This document shows positions 47,955-57,448 of a DNA stretch of 64,000 nucleotides, in pieces. The first letter of the stretch is position 1. Each line of letters opens with the position of its first letter. The stretch is from NCBI RefSeq assembly GCF_029255545.1, contig NZ_JANLJJ010000079.1, positions 1 to 64,000 on the forward strand, written 5' to 3'. Source of the DNA: Ferrovibrio sp. (GTDB taxonomy: Bacteria; Pseudomonadota; Alphaproteobacteria; Ferrovibrionales; Ferrovibrionaceae). The position numbers and the translations under genes are program-made. Under the pieces are notes generated by a model. That model was given only the letters and a program-made list of their open reading frames with translations. It was not told the origin of the DNA and ran no database searches.

Positions 47955-48782
47955 TCAGCCGTTCAGCCAGCTAAGAGCATAGGCAAGATTCTGCCGTGCC
48001 CACGCGACTTCCTCGCCGAGGGGGCCGCGTGCCGCCTGCAGGATAAAGTCGCCAGAATACCTGGAATCACGCAGGCCGTTCCGGACGCCTGCAAAGTCGC
48101 AGCTGCCTGTGCCCAGCGGTACCGTGCTGCCGCCTTTGATGCGGTCCTTGATGTGCACGCTGCCGACCCGGGCGCCATAGGCCGAAAACTCTTCGTCTGG
48201 TTTGAAGCCCAGCGATGCGCTGTTACCGGTATCATAATTGATCTTGAACAGGTCGGTGGGCAGTTCCGCAATGAATGCTGCAAAATCTGCCGGCCCCAGG
48301 TCGGTCTCAAGATGGATTTCCACGTCAGCAGCACGTGCATCCGCCTCGACAGCGAACAGAACCTGCCGGGCCGTTTGCTGGTCCTGCTGTCGGAACAGGG
48401 ATGAATTGTCGACGAATGGCAACACCACCCGCCGCGCCCCGATTTCCCGGGCTTGGCCCAGCAGCGATCGCAGGTGGTCGGTACGCTCCCCGCGCTGCTG
48501 CTCGGTGCACTGGACCAAGGGATTTTCCATGAACCAATCGGCGCAAACCGAACGAACCGCCACATTATATCGTTTCGCGAGGGCGCATATTTCGTTGCGT
48601 CCGGCCTCGCTCAGGATTGGATTGCAATCAAAGCCGTAACGGTCATGTATCCATTCGATGGAAGACAGGCCGGCCGCTTCGGCGCGCGGGAACTCGTCGC
48701 GCCAGAACGTGCGGGGGAATGCCTGGATGCTGTTGTTCTCAGGGGTGGACAAGCGCCCCTGCATAATCCCGATGACGGTCAT
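47955..48782 (-). CDS. sugar phosphate isomerase/epimerase (xylose isomerase-like TIM barrel)
   Basis: MTVIGIMQGRLSTPENNSIQAFP...AGLSSIEWIHD; FKINYDTGNSASLGFKPDEEF; VGSVHIKDRIKGG. Start 48782. Confidence 0.85.
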   Translation of the reverse strand: MTVIGIMQGRLSTPENNSIQAFPRTFWRDEFPRAEAAGLSSIEWIHDRYGFDCNPILSEAGRNEICALAKRYNVAVRSVCADWFMENPLVQCTEQQRGERTDHLRSLLGQAREIGARRVVLPFVDNSSLFRQQDQQTARQVLFAVEADARAADVEIHLETDLGPADFAAFIAELPTDLFKINYDTGNSASLGFKPDEEFSAYGARVGSVHIKDRIKGGSTVPLGTGSCDFAGVRNGLRDSRYSGDFILQAARGPLGEEVAWARQNLAYALSWLNG

Positions 48783-49960
48783 TTCGGTGTCTTCCGGCTC
48801 TCTATGTCCTGGGCAATAAAGTCGCATAACTCGCGGACCGCGCCATTTCCGCCGCGGAGGGTCAGTACATGACGAGCCCGTTCCAGAAGCTCAGGGTGGG
48901 AATCGGCAACCGCAACAGTATAGCCGGCAACGTCGAAGCAGCCGAGGTCGTTTACGTCATTTCCAACAAACACGACATTCTCCGGCGCCAGGCCGCGCTC
49001 CGCAATGATGCTCTGCAGGCGCTCCTTTTTGTCGGAAACGTTCTGAACCACATCAATTCTCAACTTCGCAGCGCGCGCAGAAACTACCGGATTTCGCTCG
49101 GTCGACAGGATCAGCATCGGAATGCCCAGGGCCCGCAATCTGTCGACCCCAAGTCCGTCGCCACGTTGTACACGGACCAGTTCTCTGCCTTCGGAGTCTA
49201 TGTAAGCGGCGTTGTCGGTCATCACGCCATCGAAATCGAACACCACCAGATCGATCTTCTGCGGCAACCTTGGTGGCAGGGTGTATTCTGGTTTGCGCAG
49301 GAGCCAGTCGATCAGCTGGGCATGCTCCTCGGTGTCGACCTGAAAGGAGCTCCAGTAATCCATCTCATATACGCGAATGCGTCCGCCCATACGGTTGTTG
49401 GTGCTGCGGAGCAGATGCGGCTTGACGACATATATCGAGCCATTTTCGCGATATTGATGCTCCATGTCCTGCTCGCGTTTGCGCTGCTTCCAGTCGTATG
49501 TCAGCGAGACTGGCCCGTTCGGCGTCATCCCCCAGATCAGGCGGTTGTTCTCGCAGGCGGAGAAAACCGAGTCCGCAGATTCTTTGTGGAATAATTCGAT
49601 CGCGTTGTCGATGTCGTCTTTTCGCCTGACTGGCGATGTGCATTGCAGGAATACTACAGTGTCCGGTTCAGGCAGTCCCATGCTTCTACGGGTGTCAAGA
49701 ACGTGAAGTAGTGCCGATTCACTCGTCGCCGTATCATTGGAAAGTTCAGCGGGTCTTTCTATTACAGAAGCGCCAAACTGCTTCGCAACTCTGGCAATTT
49801 CAGCGTTGTCGGTTGAAACCGTGACTTCATCAACCCGCTTTGAGCCCAGCGCGTGCATGATCGAATAGGCAAGCATGGGATGGCCTGCGAGAGGCATCAG
49901 GTTCTTGCCGGGGACGCGCTTTGATCCGCCGCGGGCGGGAATGATGCAGAGAGTGGTCAT
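48779..49960 (-). CDS. fusion: acylneuraminate cytidylyltransferase (NeuA-like) + KdsC-like HAD phosphatase
   Basis: CIIPARGGSKRVPGKNLMPLAGHPML (NeuA) and VVFDFDGVMTDNAAYIDSEGRELVRVQRGDGLGV (KdsC-type HAD, DxD intact). Confidence 0.92.
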   Translation of the reverse strand: MTTLCIIPARGGSKRVPGKNLMPLAGHPMLAYSIMHALGSKRVDEVTVSTDNAEIARVAKQFGASVIERPAELSNDTATSESALLHVLDTRRSMGLPEPDTVVFLQCTSPVRRKDDIDNAIELFHKESADSVFSACENNRLIWGMTPNGPVSLTYDWKQRKREQDMEHQYRENGSIYVVKPHLLRSTNNRMGGRIRVYEMDYWSSFQVDTEEHAQLIDWLLRKPEYTLPPRLPQKIDLVVFDFDGVMTDNAAYIDSEGRELVRVQRGDGLGVDRLRALGIPMLILSTERNPVVSARAAKLRIDVVQNVSDKKERLQSIIAERGLAPENVVFVGNDVNDLGCFDVAGYTVAVADSHPELLERARHVLTLRGGNGAVRELCDFIAQDIESRKTPK

Positions 49961-49973
49961 GTGTTCTGGCTCA

Positions 49974-50498
49974 CTATGGAATAGAAAATGCAGCAGCCAG
50001 AACGAGATCTACTTCGCGACCATCGAGAACGAATTGGCGGCTGCGGTGCCCTTCAATCTTCATGCCTGTCCTGCGCATCAACTTCAGCATGGCATGATTT
50101 TCGGCCATGGTGCCGGCCGTTACCTTGCGAAGCTTTTCCGACTGCAGGAGGTGCCGCATGATCGCGCTCCACGCTTCCGCGGCATAACCCTGCCCCCAGG
50201 CCGGGCGATGTCCGATCATGATCGCCAGGTCGGCTGTACGGTTGGGTAGGTCCCTTGTCACGGTCATATTGCCAATATGGCCGTGTGGTTCGGTTTCCAT
50301 GGCAATGAAGCTGTTTGAACTACCGGAAAAGCTGGCGGCATATACGCCACAGCTCTCGACGCTGTGGCGGCTGTGGCGCTGTTCGCTGAAGCGGACGACT
50401 TCGGGATCGTTCAGCCAGCTGACATAGCGGTTGGTCAGATGCCGTTCCGCGAAGGGCAGCAATGTCAGGCGCGCGCAGCGTATGAGGGGAATATCCAT
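49974..50498 (-). CDS. GNAT-family N-acetyltransferase
   Basis: LTNRYVSWLNDPEVVRFSEQRH...GHIGNMTV...IMIGHRPAWGQGYAAEAW. Confidence 0.88.
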   Translation of the reverse strand: MDIPLIRCARLTLLPFAERHLTNRYVSWLNDPEVVRFSEQRHSRHSVESCGVYAASFSGSSNSFIAMETEPHGHIGNMTVTRDLPNRTADLAIMIGHRPAWGQGYAAEAWSAIMRHLLQSEKLRKVTAGTMAENHAMLKLMRRTGMKIEGHRSRQFVLDGREVDLVLAAAFSIP

Positions 50499-50501
50499 GG
50501 C

Positions 50502-51596
50502 TTAAGGATGGGTTTTATCCGCCATGCGGGGGAGCAGGGACAGCAGGGTATCCGACATGCTGGCATGTATGGCTCTGGTCGGCGTGCCGGAGGGCTCGCC
50601 CAGCATCCGGCGGATCGCCGGCGCAATGTCTTCAGACTGCCAGATGGTCCTGATCCGCCCCGCCGCGGTATCGGCAAGCCACTCTTGCTCGGATCGCCGT
50701 GGCAGGATGGAAATGACCCGCTGTCCCATATGCCGGCATTCGGCAAGCAGCGATGTGGTCATTCCGATTACCAGATCGGCGGCAAGGCAGATGTCGATGG
50801 CATCGCCTTCCATGTTTATTCCGGCCAGCTCGGTCGTATATGGCAGATAGGCGTCGCGAGTATCCTTGGGATGAAGGCGGAGGATTATGGCCGGTTTGGG
50901 CTCAATGTCGCGGACGGCATCGAGAAGCTCTTCCAGGACAATGCAGGTCCTGGCTTTCGATTGTCCGCGCCCGTGCAGAGAATAATCGCCGCTCCGTGCG
51001 AAGTCGTCTGGATTGAGGCCGGTAGATAGCTCGGACAGAAAGACGATCAGTGGTCTGCGGGCATCGCCTGCCAGTTTCCGGCGCAATGTTGCCTGCTGCC
51101 CGGGCGTGGTTTCCAGGGCTTTGCGGCGGACCTGCTCGAATCGCGGATTCTCGGCAACGTGTATCCTGTTTGACGTCACGCCCAGTCGAAGAAAAGCCTC
51201 GCGAGCTGTCTCATCCACCACAATCAAATGATCGGGCAGATAGGCCAGCGGTTCATCCGTATCGCCGCGGAAGCGGCGGTCAGCATTTGCCGGGGCATCA
51301 ATAAGCCCAATGGTTGGAATGCCGCGTGTGCGAGCCTCGATGACCAGAGGCAAGACAGCGGAATCGACCTGCTCTGACGTTCCGATGGCCAGAGCTGTCG
51401 GCCGCAGTTCATCAAGATGCGACGCGCCAGCCGGGCAGTCGGCATGCTGCTGTCCCATCGCTTCGAGATATCCGCTGGCGTTTCCGGTGGCGCAGATTGC
51501 GGCAGAGCGGCCATTGCGTTCGAATGCCGCGGGAATCCCAATGGTAAGATTGGCGGCACCCGGGTCTTCGACAAATAGCAGCAGGTCGAGTGGCAT
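50502..51596 (-). CDS. uncharacterised GT-B-like protein (surface-glycan associated)
   Basis: DLLLFVEDPGAANLTIGIPAAF; PAIILRLHPKDTRDAY; LAADLVIGMTTSLLAECRHMGQRVISI. Confidence 0.5.
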   Translation of the reverse strand: MPLDLLLFVEDPGAANLTIGIPAAFERNGRSAAICATGNASGYLEAMGQQHADCPAGASHLDELRPTALAIGTSEQVDSAVLPLVIEARTRGIPTIGLIDAPANADRRFRGDTDEPLAYLPDHLIVVDETAREAFLRLGVTSNRIHVAENPRFEQVRRKALETTPGQQATLRRKLAGDARRPLIVFLSELSTGLNPDDFARSGDYSLHGRGQSKARTCIVLEELLDAVRDIEPKPAIILRLHPKDTRDAYLPYTTELAGINMEGDAIDICLAADLVIGMTTSLLAECRHMGQRVISILPRRSEQEWLADTAAGRIRTIWQSEDIAPAIRRMLGEPSGTPTRAIHASMSDTLLSLLPRMADKTHP

Positions 51597-51598
51597 GA

Positions 51599-52645
51599 TC
51601 AGTTGGAGTCCAGGCGGATCAGAATGCCACCGTTGGCCGCAGATTCGGTCACCGCATCCAGAATGATCTCGTTGACAAGGGCGCTCTTTCCGGGACTGGC
51701 AAGTGGCGTTTGATGTTCCAGAAATGCAACCGCATTGTCGTAAATGTTGTACAAGGCGTGTCCATACCGGGATGGCAGAAGGTCATGTCTGTCGTTGGCA
51801 ATTTCCATGGCGTTCTGCAGTGCGCGATGGGGCTGGCGAGGGGATATCCTGTTCAGCAGGCCTTCCTGCAGGATTTCGAGCCGCCCCTGTTCTCCCCATA
51901 TATCCATGCCCACTTCTCTGTAATGCGCGAAGTCCAGCGGCATGAATGTGCAGCATGTGCCTTCCGCCGTGGTGAGCGCGAAGGCAAGGGCGATATCGCC
52001 TGGTATGGGGCCGTCCGCCAATGGGCGGGGGGCTGATAATGCCTGCGCCGTCGTTACTTCGCCGCATAGCATGCGGAAAAGATCAACCATATGAACGGCG
52101 TTATTGCGCATGCCGTTGCCGTAGACCGAAAAAACCGCCTGTGGCCGGCCTATGCGTTCCAGCATTCCCCCGTTCGCCAGATATCGGGTTGTCTCCTCGG
52201 CGCGTCGGAACAGGTTGACCTGAACGGCAATGCCAAGGTTGTGGCAGGAGTCAATGAAGCGGGAGGAGGTTTCTGCCGTTCGTCCGAGGGGTTTTTCCAC
52301 GATAGCCAGTTTGGCCGAAGGGAATCGCTTCAGGTTGTCAGTCCGGCTCTCCGGTGGTGAGGCAAGCACCACAATGTCGGGAGCGATGGTCGCCGGCAGG
52401 TCTGAAATATCGGCTACCGCAATGGGAATGCCCCAGTCGCGCAACGCCGCTGCGCGGGCTTCAGAGGACGGGTCAATGACGGCAAGCCAATCAAAGGCCG
52501 GATGGTCACGCAGGACCTGGGCGTGAGAGGCATAAGGGAAATAACGCGCCATCAGCGGGTCGGATGCATAGCCGGACCCGATTTTGCCAAAACCAATAAG
52601 GATGGCTTTCAGTTTGGCCATCACCTGACCGCGCGTTCTTCGCAA
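51599..52645 (-). CDS. Gfo/Idh/MocA-family oxidoreductase
   Basis: AILIGFGKIGSGYASDP; VVLASPPESR; AIVEKPLGR. Confidence 0.85.
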   Translation of the reverse strand: MRRTRGQVMAKLKAILIGFGKIGSGYASDPLMARYFPYASHAQVLRDHPAFDWLAVIDPSSEARAAALRDWGIPIAVADISDLPATIAPDIVVLASPPESRTDNLKRFPSAKLAIVEKPLGRTAETSSRFIDSCHNLGIAVQVNLFRRAEETTRYLANGGMLERIGRPQAVFSVYGNGMRNNAVHMVDLFRMLCGEVTTAQALSAPRPLADGPIPGDIALAFALTTAEGTCCTFMPLDFAHYREVGMDIWGEQGRLEILQEGLLNRISPRQPHRALQNAMEIANDRHDLLPSRYGHALYNIYDNAVAFLEHQTPLASPGKSALVNEIILDAVTESAANGGILIRLDSN

Positions 52646-53367
52646 TGCGCATTTATCCGGGCGATTTCCGGATTGGCGTCGAGAAAAGCGAGGATCTCAT
52701 CGAGCTTGAACCGGTTTCCCTGTTTACCGGAAAGATTGCCGTATACGGCCTGGATAAGCGCGAAGTCCTCCGCATAATCCAGCTGCAGACGCAGATCCGG
52801 CCTTGCCTGGCCGGATGGGGCTGCGAGACTGACGATCTGATACCGATCGGGGTGCTCATAAAAATACAATGATACGTGCTCGCGAACAGCGGGGTCGGTA
52901 ATGTTCTCCTCGACCCATTTTAGATCGGAAAGGGAAAAAACCTGGACATCCATGCCTTGCGGATAGGATTGAGGCTGGGTGGTCGTCACCACGTCAGCTG
53001 TCCCGTCAAGAAAACGGCTGATGGCGGCGTCGACGACGTCTGGATCAATCAAGGGGCAGTCGCCGCAGATCTCCACGACGATATCGGAGGCCATATGCGC
53101 CTGTGCCGCGACGACACGGTTGAGGACATCCGTTTCGTCCCCGCGGAAGACGGCGGCATTTATCCGGGCTGCATACTCAGCCAGAGGATCGTCGGCCGGG
53201 TTGTTGCTGGTGGCGACCACGATATCCGTTATGCGGCTCACCAGCCGGAGGCGTTCGATCAGCAAACCAAGAACAGGTATGCCGCCGATATCCAGCATCA
53301 TTTTTCCAGGCAGCCTCGACGAGCTCATCCGGGCTTCAATGCTGGCGATGATTCTGGGGCTGGTCAT
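52621..53367 (-). CDS. cytidylyltransferase-domain protein (SpsF-like)
   Basis: IIASIEARMSSSRLPGKMMLDIGGIPVLGLLIERL; VVEICGDCPLIDP. Start MTSPRIIA at 53367. Confidence 0.88.
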   Translation of the reverse strand: MTSPRIIASIEARMSSSRLPGKMMLDIGGIPVLGLLIERLRLVSRITDIVVATSNNPADDPLAEYAARINAAVFRGDETDVLNRVVAAQAHMASDIVVEICGDCPLIDPDVVDAAISRFLDGTADVVTTTQPQSYPQGMDVQVFSLSDLKWVEENITDPAVREHVSLYFYEHPDRYQIVSLAAPSGQARPDLRLQLDYAEDFALIQAVYGNLSGKQGNRFKLDEILAFLDANPEIARINAHCEERAVR

Positions 53368-53386
53368 GCGGGCTGACCCCTGCGAC

Positions 53387-54670
53387 TCAGGCGGCATTGC
53401 GCTCCCGGGACCGCAGCTTATCGCGCTGGGCGTGCACTTTACGGATCGCGGCGCCAATAAGGTCGGCATCGGATTCGTCCAGCTGCCATGCACAGGGTTC
53501 GAAGCCAACGATTTCCTCTGCGTGCAGGCGCTCGGCGGTCGGGCACAGACCTTTGTCGTAGGTGCGCTGCGAAAGGTTGAACGGGAAGCCGTCTGAGCCC
53601 ATGGCGATGCGGCGCTGGAACATGGGCAGGAGATAGAGCGGCCGGACATATGCGGGGAAGCATGGAACACCTTCGGCCGCTATTGCGGCAATAAAGGTGT
53701 CACGCTTGATGCCAAGCTGCTCGGAAATGCACCGCAGAGCCCAGACATAGTATACGTGGCGGCAGTTTTCCCGCACGGGAGGCGGGATTATGCCTTCCAG
53801 GTTGGCGACGTTGGCGGTGAGCCGGGTAGCGAATCGCTCCCGGCGGTTGACATGCTCATCGATCGCGGCCAGCTGAACGCGGCCGATGGCGGCGCTGAGC
53901 TCGGTCAGGCGGAAGTTGAAGCCGAACATGTTGGTGATGTCGCTCACGCCGGCAGCTTCCACTACGGCTTCGGCGTGGTTTCGGATCATCTGCAGCCGCT
54001 GTGCCAGCCGCGGATCATCCGTGATGCACATGCCGCCTTCCCCGGTGTGAATATGCTTGTGATAATTGAGGCTGAAAACGCCAATATGGCCGATCGTGCC
54101 GCAGTAGCGACCGCTTTCAGTGGCAAGCGGGCCCTGGGCATTGTCTTCGATCAAGAAAATGCCACGCTCATCTGCGATGCGGCGCAGTTCGGATAAGGGG
54201 GCCGCCTGGCCGAACAGGTTGACGGCAAGTATGGCCTTGGTCTTGCCCGACAGGTTCTCTCGCACTGAATCGAGATCGAGACAAAAGGTGTTAGGGTTGA
54301 TGTCTGCAAAGACGGGAATGCCGCCATACACGATGCAGGCCGTAGCAGTAGCCGACATGGTGGTGGCGGGAACGATGATCTCGTCGCCGGGACCAATTCC
54401 AATCGCGCCCAGCGCGGCCATCAGGCCGGACGTGGCTGAATTGACCGAAATGGCATGGCCGGTTTTGAACCGGGATTTCCATTCCGCCTCGAAAGCCTGG
54501 ACTTCGCCGCCGCCCAGGAAGCCGCTTTCCCAGCTGCCATAGAAGCCCGACAGGCAGCCCGAACGCACAACCTGCTGGACGGCTTTCTCTTCCGCCGTGC
54601 CAAGTGAGCGATAGGGAGCGAAAGGACGCGGGATAATGGGCTGGCCGCCCAGAATGGCAAGTTCTGTCAT
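53387..54670 (-). CDS. DegT/DnrJ/EryC1 aminotransferase
   Basis: GHAISVNSATSGLMAALGAIGIGPGDEIIVPATTMSATA; FLIEDNAQG; FSLNYHKHIHTGEGGMCITDD. Confidence 0.9.
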   Translation of the reverse strand: MTELAILGGQPIIPRPFAPYRSLGTAEEKAVQQVVRSGCLSGFYGSWESGFLGGGEVQAFEAEWKSRFKTGHAISVNSATSGLMAALGAIGIGPGDEIIVPATTMSATATACIVYGGIPVFADINPNTFCLDLDSVRENLSGKTKAILAVNLFGQAAPLSELRRIADERGIFLIEDNAQGPLATESGRYCGTIGHIGVFSLNYHKHIHTGEGGMCITDDPRLAQRLQMIRNHAEAVVEAAGVSDITNMFGFNFRLTELSAAIGRVQLAAIDEHVNRRERFATRLTANVANLEGIIPPPVRENCRHVYYVWALRCISEQLGIKRDTFIAAIAAEGVPCFPAYVRPLYLLPMFQRRIAMGSDGFPFNLSQRTYDKGLCPTAERLHAEEIVGFEPCAWQLDESDADLIGAAIRKVHAQRDKLRSRERNAA

Positions 54671-54686
54671 CGGTCTTTTCCGGTTG

Positions 54687-55487
54687 TTATTGGATCAGCC
54701 CCGTGGCAGTGGGCGCAACCCAGTGCCGAGTGATGGCGCTTTCAATCTGGTGGAAACCACACTGACGGTACAATGCAAGCGAGGCGGTATTGTCGATCTG
54801 GGTGCCTGCCCGCATGGTCAGGGCCTGGCCGCGGTAGCTTTCAATGCCGGCCTCGACAAGCTTTCGCCCATAGCCCTGCCCGCGCGCGGTTTCAGCAACG
54901 GCTATCAAGTCAATAATCGCAGCATTGCCTCGGCGTAGCAGCAGGTTGAAGCCGACGATGTCGCCTATGCCATTCCGTGCCACCAGGGCAGTGTCGGCCC
55001 GGCCGTTCAGGGCATTGCGGACCCATGCCGCTTTCAGTTGGTCGGCCTTTGAAGCAGGCAGTCGTCTATCGACATGGAATCTATCGTAACTAAATGCGGA
55101 TTTAGCCAACTCTATGCAGGCGTCAAAGTCGCGAGGCTCAGCTTTGTCAGGCCGCGGCAATCCCTCGGATGCGACGGGGATTTGTCGTTCGAGCGTCACC
55201 AATGTTTCGATCTTACGAAATCCGGCGGCATCGAATTTCTCGCCCAATCTCGCATCCAGTGCCTGCGGTAACCTGCAACTGATGAGCAGGTAACCTGCTT
55301 TTTGCCATCGGTGGGCGGCACCGGCGAGAAACCGGTCGATCTGCTCCAGATTGCCCGCGTCCTGATCGAGCAACAGCCTGGCAGCCGGACGGCCATATAT
55401 TTCGCTTTCGAAGGCGGACTGTTCGAGCAACAGTCCAGCGGCGATGCGTTCTGTTTCAGGCAAGCCTGAAAAACTCCTGGGTCTCAT
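54687..55487 (-). CDS. GNAT-family N-acetyltransferase
   Basis: IIDLIAVAETARGQGYGRKLVEAGIESYRG...ASLALYRQCGFHQIES. Start is approximate. Confidence 0.8.
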   Translation of the reverse strand: MRPRSFSGLPETERIAAGLLLEQSAFESEIYGRPAARLLLDQDAGNLEQIDRFLAGAAHRWQKAGYLLISCRLPQALDARLGEKFDAAGFRKIETLVTLERQIPVASEGLPRPDKAEPRDFDACIELAKSAFSYDRFHVDRRLPASKADQLKAAWVRNALNGRADTALVARNGIGDIVGFNLLLRRGNAAIIDLIAVAETARGQGYGRKLVEAGIESYRGQALTMRAGTQIDNTASLALYRQCGFHQIESAITRHWVAPTATGLIQ

Positions 55488-56322
55488 GGTGCCAGCGTGC
55501 AAAGAAATCGAGCACCGCATCCGGGTCATCGGATGGCAACGTATCTGGAATAAGCGGTTCATGGGATTTCTCTGCAATGATGCAGAGAACATCATGGTCT
55601 ATGAACCGATTGATGTGGCGCGGCGTGAAACCGGAAAGCAGCAGCGCGCGTTTCAGGCTGTTTGCCGAGAACCGGAAGGCGTGCGTATCGGGTTCATTGG
55701 TGCCCAGATAGTAGTGCAATGGCTTCTTGAATGGAACAAGAATGCGGCTGCCCGTCGATACCACCACATGCCCACCAGGCTTGAGCATTTCGGCCGCGGA
55801 CCTGAGCATTCCAAGGCAGTCCTGGCAATTTTCCAGCGTCCACATGATGGCGGCAACGTCAAAGCGCCGTTTGCTGTCGGAAGCCATGTAAGTTTCAATC
55901 GTACCGACATGGTGGGGTATTCCCATGCCTGCCATCAGCTTTCCATTGCCGGGAGAAGGCTCAATTCCGAAGACGTCGGCGCCATATCGGCCGTCGCGGA
56001 TCATCTCCAGGAAAGATCCCTCGCCCGCGCCAATATCGCAAACGGATTTGCCGGCCAAACTGACGGCCTGATCAAGCATTTCAGCAACAAAGGTCTGACG
56101 GGCGACAACCGCGGGGATGCGCGCCGTATATTTGGCGCCAAACAGATCGTTTGACCAGCTTGCCGCGATTGCTTCGGCCGAACGGCGCTGTCGCACGAAA
56201 ACGAAGCCGCAACTACGACACACATGCAGGGGGTGCCCGCCCGTGTAATGCCGAGCTTCCGGAATCTCGGATGCTTCGGCGCTGCCGCAAAGGTCGCAGG
56301 AAAAGACGGTTAGATTGGTCAT
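55456..56322 (-). CDS. class I SAM methyltransferase with N-terminal CxxC zinc-ribbon-like region
   Basis: CDLCGSAEAS...HVCRSCGFVFVRQR; VCDIGAGEGSFLEMI; ECPG-like ML KPGGHVVVSTG. Confidence 0.85.
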   Translation of the reverse strand: MTNLTVFSCDLCGSAEASEIPEARHYTGGHPLHVCRSCGFVFVRQRRSAEAIAASWSNDLFGAKYTARIPAVVARQTFVAEMLDQAVSLAGKSVCDIGAGEGSFLEMIRDGRYGADVFGIEPSPGNGKLMAGMGIPHHVGTIETYMASDSKRRFDVAAIMWTLENCQDCLGMLRSAAEMLKPGGHVVVSTGSRILVPFKKPLHYYLGTNEPDTHAFRFSANSLKRALLLSGFTPRHINRFIDHDVLCIIAEKSHEPLIPDTLPSDDPDAVLDFFARWHHETQEFFRLA

Positions 56323-56325
56323 GGC

Positions 56326-57435
56326 TTATTCCAGTGTGTAGCGCAGCTTCCAGGCATTGCCGCGGTGTTCCCATAATTCGGGATTTCGGTGCTGGTCAAT
56401 AATGGCATGAAATTCCGGCTCGCTGAGGCCAAGATATTCAAGGTGGCTGTTGAAATGGGTCTGGGGGAACTCGTCGTCATACTTGCGAGCTAGCTCAAGG
56501 CCTTCTTCACGCGTCATCTGGCCGTTCTGGATCATCCGGCATGCATCGCGCGTCGCTCTGCCGAAGCCGAATTTTATGAACTGCAGATAGTAATAAAGAT
56601 TGTCAATCTTGTCGTCCAAGCTGTCGAAGTTGGTAAACGTGCCATCACAGCGGCCTTTCGGCTCGGTTGCGAAGGGCATCACTTTGCTGATGTACCGATA
56701 ATTCTCCAGCATTGACCAGCGGAAGAAATAGGCAAAGTACATAGCCTTTACGCCAACGCGGTCGATCTCTGATTGTTCGGGATAGATATAAGGCGCAAGG
56801 TCGTGTTCATTGATTTCGTCATCAACCCAGTTGCGCGGGTCATCGCCGATCTGATGCTCCAGGACTTCAGTGAAATCCCGGATCTTCTTCGATTCTTCCG
56901 ACAGGACGCGCCCGCCATATTCGCTTTCACCATGTTCCGCATAAAAGATCAGCGGAATGTTGAAGCGGACGGCAATCTGCACCGGCACGGTATTCACGCC
57001 GGCATCCCAGGCCACCTTCGGATTGCCGCGCTCGCGGAAAAAGCGTCGTGCCAGGCGGCGCGCAACCTTCTGATTGGGGCGCACCATAATCTGATCGAAT
57101 CCAAGGCCGAGGAAGGTCTCCCGGTTGATTTGCCCCACTTCATTGGGAATCAGGGGAGAGAACGTGACCAGCAGGGGGTTTAATCCAAATTCGAATTTGA
57201 GCCTGTGCGCGATGTAGCTCGAATCCTTCCCTCCAGACCATGGGACTATGCAGTCATAGGGACCCTGGCTGGGGCGGAATCTTTCGACATATTCCAAAAA
57301 TTGCTTCTTGCGGTCATCCCAGTCGATTTGCAGCTTTTGCTCTGCGTTGTGACAGGCGTTGCAGATGCCATCAGCATCAAACTGAACGCGCGGCCGCGTG
57401 TTTGGCATCAGGCACTTCTTGCAGAAAAGGATCAC
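56326..57435 (-). CDS. wbpG: N-acetyl sugar amidotransferase (WbpG/PseA-like)
   Basis: FCKKCLMPNTRPRVQFDADGICNACHNAEQK; PP-loop IVPWSGGKDSSYIAHRLKFEFGLNPLLVTF; adjacent hisF/hisH paralogues. Confidence 0.9.
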   Translation of the reverse strand: MILFCKKCLMPNTRPRVQFDADGICNACHNAEQKLQIDWDDRKKQFLEYVERFRPSQGPYDCIVPWSGGKDSSYIAHRLKFEFGLNPLLVTFSPLIPNEVGQINRETFLGLGFDQIMVRPNQKVARRLARRFFRERGNPKVAWDAGVNTVPVQIAVRFNIPLIFYAEHGESEYGGRVLSEESKKIRDFTEVLEHQIGDDPRNWVDDEINEHDLAPYIYPEQSEIDRVGVKAMYFAYFFRWSMLENYRYISKVMPFATEPKGRCDGTFTNFDSLDDKIDNLYYYLQFIKFGFGRATRDACRMIQNGQMTREEGLELARKYDDEFPQTHFNSHLEYLGLSEPEFHAIIDQHRNPELWEHRGNAWKLRYTLE

Positions 57436-57448
57436 GATGCTCTCTTCC

